Positions 56,952 to 64,000 of a DNA stretch of 64,000 bases are shown here, in pieces; the first letter of the stretch is position 1; the number at the start of each line of letters is the position of its first letter. Source of the DNA: Ephemerocybe angulata (lineage: Eukaryota > Basidiomycota > Agaricomycetes > Agaricales > Psathyrellaceae); the NCBI GenBank assembly GCA_013368325.1, contig JAACJK010000114.1:124001-188000 (forward strand), read 5' to 3'. A model generated the notes under the pieces. It had not been told where the DNA came from. It was given only the letters and a program-made list of their open reading frames with translations, and ran no database searches. The position numbers and the translations under genes are program-made.

Positions 56952-59122
56952 AATTATGTGACGCCATGGTGCAGCGGCTAAGGCCTACAAAATGTTACCC
57001 TAAGGCTGCCGGTTCAATTCTGTGGAATGGTAATGTGTTCTTTTGAGTGAAAATGTTATCCTGGACTACGGGTGATGACCGGGACTGACCTGTAGATTAC
57101 TTCAATACAAAAAATCACTGACCGAATATGAGATTCATTAGAAAAATAATCGTAGTGAAAAGCCGCGGCCCAAGCCTGAGCCGAGCCGGGCCCGACCGAA
57201 TTGGGGGCTCAAGGCTTGGCTCGAGATAATTGCAAGCCTGAGCCGACCAAAGCCGGGCCCAAGCCGCGGCTTTTGGGCCGAGCCTGAGCCTGCAATTCAC
57301 TAAGAGGAACATGTCCGCAAAATGGAAAAACCATTTTGATAGTCAATGGGACCAGCGAGAGGAGGCTTATCGACAACAGCTGCGTGATATGCATGCAGAG
57401 CATGCGGCGCTTCAGCAGCAGCTGCTTGAACTTCAGCAGGAGGCCTCGTGAGTAGAGTCTTTGGAATTGTATTTCTTCGCTCCGATTTTGAAGTTTGAGT
57501 GCGCTTAGGTCTTCTGGCATCCCTCCTCCAACACCAACATCGTCACGGATCCAGCTACCAGGCGTACCTGCCTCACGTAAACACACCTCAAGTTCGACTT
57601 CGCGTAAATTCACCAGCCAGAGTCGTGGAAGGGATCGCTCCAGGTCTGCAAGCCCGGCTAGGCAAAAGAAGACTTCCAGGAAGCCATCTTCGAAGCGATC
57701 TCGTCCCTCCAAAGGCAAGAAACCGGTTCACCGCAATAGGGAAGATGAAGGAATGGATGAGGACTCACTATCTGAGGACGAAGATGACGATGAAGACGAA
57801 GATGAGGGTGGGGAGGGTGGGGAGGAGCCAGGACGCCAGGAGGAGTTTCGATTGAAGAAGGATGACTATCCATCGGATATGAAAGAATTTAAGGTGTGTT
57901 CCAGTCTCATCTCTTTGAATGATATCTTAAAAATGCACCCATACATTCCAGAAAGCATTTACTCTCCATATTCGCATTCTTTTCCGCCTTCTCAATGGGA
58001 GGAGCATCCCGCCGACCCCACCTGAACTTGCTATCACCAAATTCAACGATCGCTTCAAGTCAAACGCCGATATTACTCACCAGACGCGCTCGAAAACAGT
58101 CCTCGTTGCTGTCAACGAAGTCCGGTGTGCAGCATTTGTTGCAAATTCGCCTCATCGAGATAGCAGAATTGCGAAGACTGTGCGGAAGATGAAGGACAGC
58201 GTGATACTTTTCATCGACACCTGTCTGGCGAGATACGGACTTACGGAGTGGTGCCCCGATTTCAGGCAGAGCGCTCACTCACTCTACAACGCGGCACACC
58301 GAACCATCGCAATCGACACATTTCAGCAGGCTGCTGTTTCCCATGCGTACGCTTCACTTAAGCCGAATTTGAAGTACGCTGAAGACATGGGATGGCTCAT
58401 GAAGCTCTATGACCACATCGTTCACCACTTTTTCTACCGGCGCTATGTTCGAAATCTTCGCAACCCAGGGTCTGTTGCTGCCGAGGATGAGGCTAATAGC
58501 GCCTACCATAACCGGAGTCGAGTAAGTCAACATTCATTTCAATTTGCCGCGATATTTACCTATTCTTTTCTAGCTTGCTGCTGCGCGTCGAAAATGGCTT
58601 CGGGACAACGGATTTCCTGCCCGATATGTTCGGCTGGCAAGAACAAAGGCGACTTCTGATGATGAGCGCGATCCCGACGGCCAGATGGTTAAGAACCGGC
58701 CTGTGTTTCTGATCAAAACCCGCCCCGAACGCTCTGCTGAAGTAACACAGTTCTTCCGGATTCTCGATAAAAAGCGCGAACGTGTAGCTCGCCTGGATCC
58801 CTCTCGTCGATGGGCAGAGCACGTCCGTCGTGAACCCATCAATCCTATCGAGACTGCTTTCCCCAGTATTCCCCTTGGCATGGCTGCGGACTACTTCGAT
58901 CGTGATTTCTTCAACTCACTCGCACCGGACCTTCGCATTAGAGCAGCTTCACAGACTGTTGCACTTCTTCCAGATGTTGAGCAGTCATTGACGCTTTGTG
59001 AAGATGAGTGCCTTTCTGATGCTGCATTTAATGCCAAGTACGCCGACGAGCGCCTAGCTGATTACCAGTTTATTGAGGATGGTGATAGGGATATGGACGA
59101 GGATGGGAATGAGATTCTGTAG

Positions 59123-59591
59123 TTGTGGTAATTGTATTCTTATAGGCCTGCTTAATTCATTAGGATATGCAAAATATGATATGTATTGCCTTTCAGAGAT
59201 CAACGCGAGTGCTGAGCCTGTGCGATGAGTGACTTGAAACCGCAGGCCCGCACCATATGACATGGGAGTGACACATGTCACTTGTAGTAACTGGGCCTGC
59301 AGATGGAGCATCATTGATGGGCTACCTGGGCCCAGCTAGGTCCCCCCTACTATGGCACCCAGGTGGGCCCTGGCAGGCTGGCCTACCTGGGTGCTTTCCC
59401 ACCCCATTTTCCGTAAATACCGGCTCAGATCTCCCTGCTCGGCCGACCTAGTGATTTGGCCGCCTCTTCGCGCGACCTGTCACCTACACACACGGCTGGG
59501 CTTGGCTGCTAGCTTACGCGTGTGCAGGATATATCCATGTACCATAGCGTAGATTGAGAGACATGTGTAGAGCAAGTACAAATATAGTATA
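59123..59591. repeat. Terminal inverted repeat candidate, left
   Basis: 59262-59345 matches, in inverse orientation, 62814-62890: both have AACTGGG.CTGCA, a CATTGATG block and CCTGGGCCCAG. The rest of this stretch is GC-rich and gene-free. The pair brackets the genes at 59.6-62.5 kb. Confidence 0.55.
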
Positions 59592-60858
59592 CTAGTCGTC
59601 CGGTTCCCCAGTATCACCAAGCCGCCCAACAGGCTCCTCCTGAAGGTCACTTACTCGAGCGTGAACGTAACGGGCTCTGCAGATGTTGTGAAGGGCTTTG
59701 TGCAAGGCATGTTGCGTTCGCACTGATCTGCTGTGCTGCTCGATGCACATATTCCTGAACCAGATGAGGTCAGAGCGGTGGACTTCCAGAAACCCGAGGC
59801 TGAGCGATATGTTCTCCAGGGAGTGAAAATCCCACACACGACCTTTGAAAGTGTCTGCTCCACCCAAATGATCCTGACCTGACCCGCTCGCGCCGCCTGA
59901 AGTATTTCCAGCCCCAGCAGCACTACCCAATGCTTCACCCGAGGACCCAGCCGCACCGCGCGACTCTCCGCCCGAGGAGCCAGACACGCCAACCGACGCT
60001 TCGCCCGAGGGGACAGACGCGCCGCCCGATACGTCACCCTGAAGGGCCACCAGATACTTCGCCCGAGCCGCGCATCGGACGTTTTCCCTTGTCCTGAGAA
60101 AATGCTGGGCCAAGAGCGGTCGCCGATGATGTACCGCCGGCAACTTCACCTGGGGCCTGGAAGTTAGCGCCCGCCGTAATTGCGCCACCCATGATCATCG
60201 CACGCTTGTTGTAGGCCTCGTCCATCGTCTCTGCAAAACGGTCGTTGAACCTCCCCACTGCACCAACTGTAGAAAACGCAGGCCCGTCTAACGGAATCTG
60301 AGTGGGACCGTAGGGCCGTGGCGGACTTGGGGTTGGAGGTGTCATTGCGAAGTTGAGGAAGTCCAGAGCCTTGAGCGGTTGAGCAGGCTGGGGCGTCTCA
60401 CTGGGCGGTGGGGATATCGCCTGAAGGATGTCGGAAAACAAGAATTGGCGTTGTTTCTGGGGAGGCGTATGTGGGACGGCCGGAGCAGGGGCAAGCGGTT
60501 CTTCACAAGCACCTATCGTGAGTCGGGCTCCATTAAACATTGAAGCACTACTCACCTTCATCTACCCATTCCTGGTTATCATTCCTCTCAACCTCCTTAT
60601 CGTTCTCCAGTTTGCTGTGATCTTTAACGCAATGTCAATAGAATTAGAGATGTATGATAAATGAAACTGACCTTCAATGACTTCAATGACCTTCCCATCC
60701 AATGCTTTCTTCTTCGAGTTGCTGGAGGCTAGGAGATCTCGGTGAGGATCAAGGCCATATAACATATTTGGAGACTTACCTCTGGCCCTCCGGCGGATCC
60801 TTTTATCATCTCCAGTCGACTTTCGTCGCTTGCGTTTGTCTCCACGACTCGACTGCAT
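59592..60858 (-). CDS. Unknown protein with low-complexity Gly/Ser repeat region, frame change
   Basis: Exons 60858-60672, 60621-60556 and 60512 onward are joined by 43-50 bp introns in frame. The N-terminus is very basic (KRKRRK, RIRRR, nuclear-type). The middle is Pro-rich. Near 60034-60050 the frame stops within a Gly/Ser repeat and continues in the next frame (+1) down to the stop at 59592; the repeat character (SGG, SGE units) goes on unchanged across the switch, so an indel in the repeat, or an undetected intron, is likely. The last 90 residues look folded (VWDFHSLENISLSLGF). I recognise no family. It may be a cargo or accessory gene of the inverted-repeat unit around it. Confidence 0.45.
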
Positions 60859-61057
60859 ATCCGTTGTTGCTTGAGCTCGAAGTTGTGTAGATGGTGGGGG
60901 AAAGAGAGCCGGTTATCGATCGCTCGCCACGCCGCGTGATTATTTTGCGACATACGACCTCATGATCAATTGCGCCATCAATCCTGGTCTCTTGACCAAA
61001 CTCAACCTTCCAACCGACTATCACCTACCTCTCAACCCAACGGTCCTCCAAGTGCAG

Positions 61058-61231
61058 TATGGCGTCCCCCCGTCCTGAGTGTCCCATCAACGAAGCGGCG
61101 ACTCAAGCAATATTGGATGAGCTTGACCAAGGATTCGAGGAAGCGCACAAGTGGGATGATATGCTCGACTTGAGCGAAAAGTGTCGAGACCTCGTTTACA
61201 AAACGGTGAGCTCGTTGGATCTGTTAGATTA
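61058..61231 (+). CDS. Short open frame, possible first exon
   Basis: ATG at 61058 opens a frame with 49 codons up to a good donor (ACG|GTGAGC at about 61206). The peptide is acidic and helical (EAATQAILDELDQGFEEAHKWDD) and looks protein-like. No following exon could be identified. A broken gene or the 5' exon of an unrecognised gene are both possible. Confidence 0.3.
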
Positions 61232-61295
61232 GCTAGATCTAATTCAGATCCAGTCTTGCGTAGTAATGGGGTTTCAGAAGTTTGGAAAATCCCAT

Positions 61296-62465
61296 TCACA
61301 CCCGCACACCATCCGTGCGACTGGCACCGTGTTCCATGAGGAATCCGGGAATAACTAACCCGCATCCTGGATCGTACGCAAACCGCGCCCCAAGCAAAGG
61401 AACCTCCATTCTTCCACTGGTGTACCGGCCGAAGGCTCCCAGGATGTTGAAAAGCATCTTCCCACCCTTGGTGTCACGGTGGAAAATCGTCTCCCGATTG
61501 GCGATTAGCGAAAACCCGGTGAACGGGGTTGACCAGAATGGAAAGAGCTCGTGCATTCGCTCGGGGTCTCCGACCGCCGCCCGGCCACTGTACAGCTCGA
61601 CGAGCACACGCATTTGCTGGTGGTAGAGGTTGGGGTGGACAAGAGAGAGCAGCGTGCCGACCAGGGCGTTTGTTTCCATCATCTCATTCAAGAGATCACA
61701 CCCTGCCCGGCCGGAGTGTCTGAGAGGACTTGAGGGGAATGGGATTGCCCCGGTTGATGGGGGGTGCCCCAAGCTGTACCAACTGAGTGCGAGGTTGGCG
61801 TTGACCGGTGGAAGTTCGCATCGGTCACCGATTGCGAAGTTCTCAGGGTTGTGCCGCCATGCCTGTGTGCGAGAGGGCGCCATAAACACTTTGGTGTTCG
61901 CGTACTTCTTCATCGTCTTGAAGATATGTTCCTGAAGAAAGATGATGGGTGAGTACGCGAAAATGCTTGGCTGCTTCCGTCACTGACAGATCGTGAACGA
62001 GTGAAAACGGCCGGGAGGTACCACGCCACCACCATGCCGTCTTTGTCGATGTATACCGTCGGCCTGTCGACAATTTCAAGGACGCCGCTGTCGTTCACAG
62101 AGTAGGGACCTTTAAAACGGTCGCGAAGGTATTCGTTTCGTGTCTTCGAGCCGGAATTCTCTTCAAGTGCCGCGCAAACGTCTTGAAGGGAATAATCAAG
62201 GTGAACTTTCGTTTGCGGTCAGTGCGCAAATACGGTGAGCAGCATCTTAAAGGACGACTTTACCTCTGTTTCTCCAAGCCTCATCCACCCGCTTCACCAT
62301 TGACTCCAATTCTGCACGAATGCGCAGTGGGATGTTCTCTCCAAAGTCTTCGTTCCTTGGATTCTTTCCGGTTTGCTGATGAAGCGCGCCTAGAGCGTAG
62401 GTGCTGTACTCCTCGCAGAGCTCGAGTCCTTGCGGCGACTCCCCGTTGCTGAACCATGCAGGCAT
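61296..62465 (-). CDS. 2OG-Fe(II) dioxygenase-like protein, TET/JBP type, C-terminus probably truncated
   Basis: Exons 62465-62264, 62205-61988 and 61931-61296 join in frame (introns 58 and 56 bp), 351 residues. The C-terminal third has the double-stranded beta-helix signature: LIANRETIFHRDTKGG (the H-x-D pair that binds iron), GRMEVPLLGARFAYDPGCGLVIPGF, then MEHGASR with the distal His and a downstream Arg for 2-oxoglutarate. This arrangement is typical of the TET/JBP family that is expanded in Agaricomycetes, where members oxidise 5-methylcytosine or relatives and often travel with KDZ transposons (Iyer and colleagues). No KDZ transposase is visible here. The frame stops about ten residues after the distal His, earlier than I would expect, so the last strands are probably lost or lie beyond an unseen intron. 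Confidence 0.62.
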
Positions 62466-62813
62466 TGGAGAGGAGAAAAGCAGAAGAGAGAATTGAAGCA
62501 CAAAAAAGGGACTTGAATATCAGCTGTGCTCCGGCTATTGATGGCGCCGAAATTTGCCTTGGTCGATCCCATCGACAAATTTTTGATGGCAGAAACTGTC
62601 ACGACTAAGTCTCCAAACCACCGCGCTGCGTACAGAGTCCCACTGTGCGTAGCGTACATCCGGCCGTTGTGTGACACACACATCTATGTATCTTTGACCA
62701 TTCAAGCAATCCTTACGTTTCATTTGATTTCATTTAGTATACTGACTATTCATTAATACTGACTAGTGTACCGCACCAGTCATTGGCTCTGACAACTCTC
62801 CCACACCCAGTCA

Positions 62814-62890
62814 TTTGTGTTGCCTGGGCCCAACTGGGCCCAGGTTTCCCATCATCAATGCGCCACATGCAGACCCAGTTTCATCATACT
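62814..62890. repeat. Terminal inverted repeat candidate, right
   Basis: This is the inverse match to 59262-59345 and includes the palindrome CTGGGCCCAG. Confidence 0.55.
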
Positions 62891-63180
62891 AGTTGTCCAT
62901 ACCTACTGAATACCCTGAGGCCCGGCGCACGCCGCAGGCTGATGCTGGAGAGTAATTGAAATTGTACACATTATTGGGCTAATCGTAAGGTATGATATTG
63001 GTACCGTTCTCTGCGCCTGCTCAATGCGAATCCAACGAATATACAAGCATGAGCCCAAGGTATGACATGCACGAGTAATTTGCTATACACTGCTACCATC
63101 GCAACCCCGATGGAATAGGCATTTCCATAAAAACCCGTCATTGCAGCCAGGGCTCAATAACGCGAAAGTAATACCTTTTC

Positions 63181-63529
63181 AATTATTGGAAACAACTCAG
63201 TGTCAGCCATTAACCAATGATTGGAAACGCCTAACCAATGATTGGAAATGGTGTTTCCAATCATTCCGAAACCTCAGCATCAGCAATATGCAATGATTGG
63301 AACCACAGGAACTTCTTATTGCCAATCATTGGCAGGAGGCAGGAAATGACAATAAACAATCATTGGAAACAGAACAAGCAGTCGTTGACAATCATTAGCA
63401 ATACGCAGCAATATATTATAACAATCATTGGAAGTAAAAAGCCAGAACTCGTTGCCAATCATTGCGAAGTTCGGCGTCAAATCGTTGTGAATCATTGAAA
63501 TGTGCAGAAAGACCTTGCCAATCATTGGC
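63181..63529. repeat. Periodic array of CCAATCATTGG-type palindromes
   Basis: About thirteen copies of the core CAATCATTG or its complement lie within 350 bp. From 63256 on they start near 63256, 63290, 63322, 63356, 63389, 63422, 63454, 63489 and 63518, that is every 29-35 bp, mostly 32-34. The best copies are full 13-bp palindromes (GCCAATCATTGGC). The sequence between cores is unlike from unit to unit. No gene is evident. Confidence 0.85.
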
Positions 63530-63559
63530 CAAATAAAGATAATAAGATCTGGATATGAG

Positions 63560-64000
63560 GTCACGGTAGACTAAGATAAGAGATAACAAAAGTCGGGCAG
63601 ATATAGCGAATAGAATCAATCAGGGAATGCGAGAGAGAAGCGATCAAAAGAGAATGTTGTATGAAGGAGAACCGGATGGAACGGGCGCCGATGTCGACGA
63701 TCGGGTATTGGACGGTGGAAACCGAGAGCGCCGGGAGCTGTGCCTCCCCATAATCAATTCCTCTTCCCCATGCTGGCAATACTACGTCAATACATGCAAG
63801 CAAAATGATCAATCAAGTACTCACCGAGATCGCTTTCGTGGTCGCTCATCATCACCAGGTCGCTCATCATCACCAACCGCGCTCAGAGATCGCTTCGCAC
63901 CAAGCGTCAAGTCAGCGTGGAGGCATCGCATCACCCAGGAGACATCGTCGACGGCTGACCAGAACATAGTGTCATCGTCGGAGAGGCCTTGAAGCCACCA
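63560..64000. other. Right edge of window, unassigned
   Basis: A plus-strand frame at 63627-63992 contains a short tandem duplication (GGTCGCTCATCATCACCA twice near 63840-63873). I see no domain and cannot tell whether it is coding. Confidence 0.3.

Larger units (their letters stand above)
43806..57302 (-). mobile_element. 13.5-kb element with hAT ends carrying Rep/helicase, RNR small subunit and chromodomain genes
   Basis: Seen directly: the target duplication AGAGGAAC at 43798-43805 and 57303-57310. Both ends start TAGTGA and are followed by about 150 bp of GGCTC/GAGCC, GGCCC and AAGCC motifs. The box GGCCCAAAAGCCGCGGC begins 24 bp from the right end (57263-57279 on the plus strand as its complement), exactly as in the hAT at 12434. 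No hAT transposase is present. Inside, all recognised genes are on the minus strand, 175-360 bp apart. Two models fit: one composite unit moved by hAT transposase in trans, or a Helitron-like element that entered a small non-autonomous hAT. The insertion into an otherwise open gene shows that the whole unit is an insert. Confidence 0.9.
43689..59122 (+). pseudogene. Host-like gene split by the 13.5-kb element
   Basis: Exon pieces: 43689-43805, interrupted by the element 43806-57302, resuming at 57311 (57303-57310 is the second copy of the target duplication) to 57447, then 57509-57893, 57952-58521, 58574-59122. With the element and one duplicate left out, the frame is open, phases match at all three introns (52-61 bp), and the product is 585 residues. 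As it stands, translation stops at the first bases of the element (TAG). I do not recognise the family. Visible: a Gln-rich coiled coil near residue 60-85, a Ser/Arg and Lys-rich patch, a very acidic stretch (about 175-200), then a folded, helical C-terminal half with many aromatic and charged residues. The gene may itself belong to an older transposon. Confidence 0.85.

Noticed and set aside
56960..57030. tRNA-like sequence (A-box TGGTGCAGCGG and B-box GGTTCAATTC)
   Set aside because: The T-arm and acceptor stem do not pair; at most a tRNA-derived remnant within the hAT end.
43806..57302. LTR retrotransposon because of the chromodomains
   Set aside because: There are no LTRs, integrase or reverse transcriptase; ends are inverted and the duplication is 8 bp.
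63181..63529. CRISPR array
   Set aside because: The repeat-spacer look is superficial: this is a eukaryote, cores are only 9-13 bp, imperfect and in both orientations, and no cas genes exist.

Overview
The window looks like an accessory, transposon-rich stretch of a basidiomycete (Agaricomycete) genome. The reasons are short GT-AG introns of about 45-65 bp, a fungal-type (FunK1) protein kinase, an etherase-type glutathione S-transferase, small secreted proteins, a TET/JBP-like dioxygenase of the kind expanded in mushrooms, and several fungal transposon classes. Gene models were built by hand; every splice called preserves the reading frame, but none could be checked against RNA.

Layout. 0-10 kb: a partial unknown gene; a 1.26-kb LTR element of TRIM type (1861-3122) with identical LTRs and a 5-bp target duplication; a small secreted protein (SSP1) with an 18-bp minisatellite; a FunK1 kinase; a GST. 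10.3-22.5 kb: a full-length Tad/I-like LINE on the minus strand with a 15-bp target duplication. Its ORF1 holds a clean intron and its ORF2 is split by a complete hAT transposon (12434-16560) with an apparently intact 14-exon transposase. 25-35 kb: a truncated LINE, two MITEs, a GST relic, a second secreted protein (SSP2), old diverged repeats, a coiled-coil cysteine-rich protein and a secreted protein with eight exons. 35.1-40.2 kb: a 1,472-residue zinc-finger/transposase-like gene between long imperfect inverted repeats.

43.8-57.3 kb is the most striking part. A 13,497-bp element with hAT-type ends and a perfect 8-bp target duplication sits inside a host-like gene; without the element and one duplicate, that gene is open across the junction. 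The element has no hAT transposase. It carries a compact block of genes all on the minus strand: a chromodomain protein, a Helitron-type Rep protein and Pif1 helicase (joined by a frame change at a C6 run), an unknown protein, a complete ribonucleotide reductase small subunit, and a second chromodomain protein. A 17-bp subterminal box lies at exactly the same distance from the end as in the hAT at 12.4 kb, so that element may supply transposase in trans. Rolling-circle replication genes plus a dNTP-making enzyme inside hAT ends is the best candidate here for an undescribed system.

59.2-63.5 kb: an unknown gene and a TET/JBP-like gene between inverted repeats, then a periodic array of CCAAT/ATTGG palindromes with a spacing near 33 bp.
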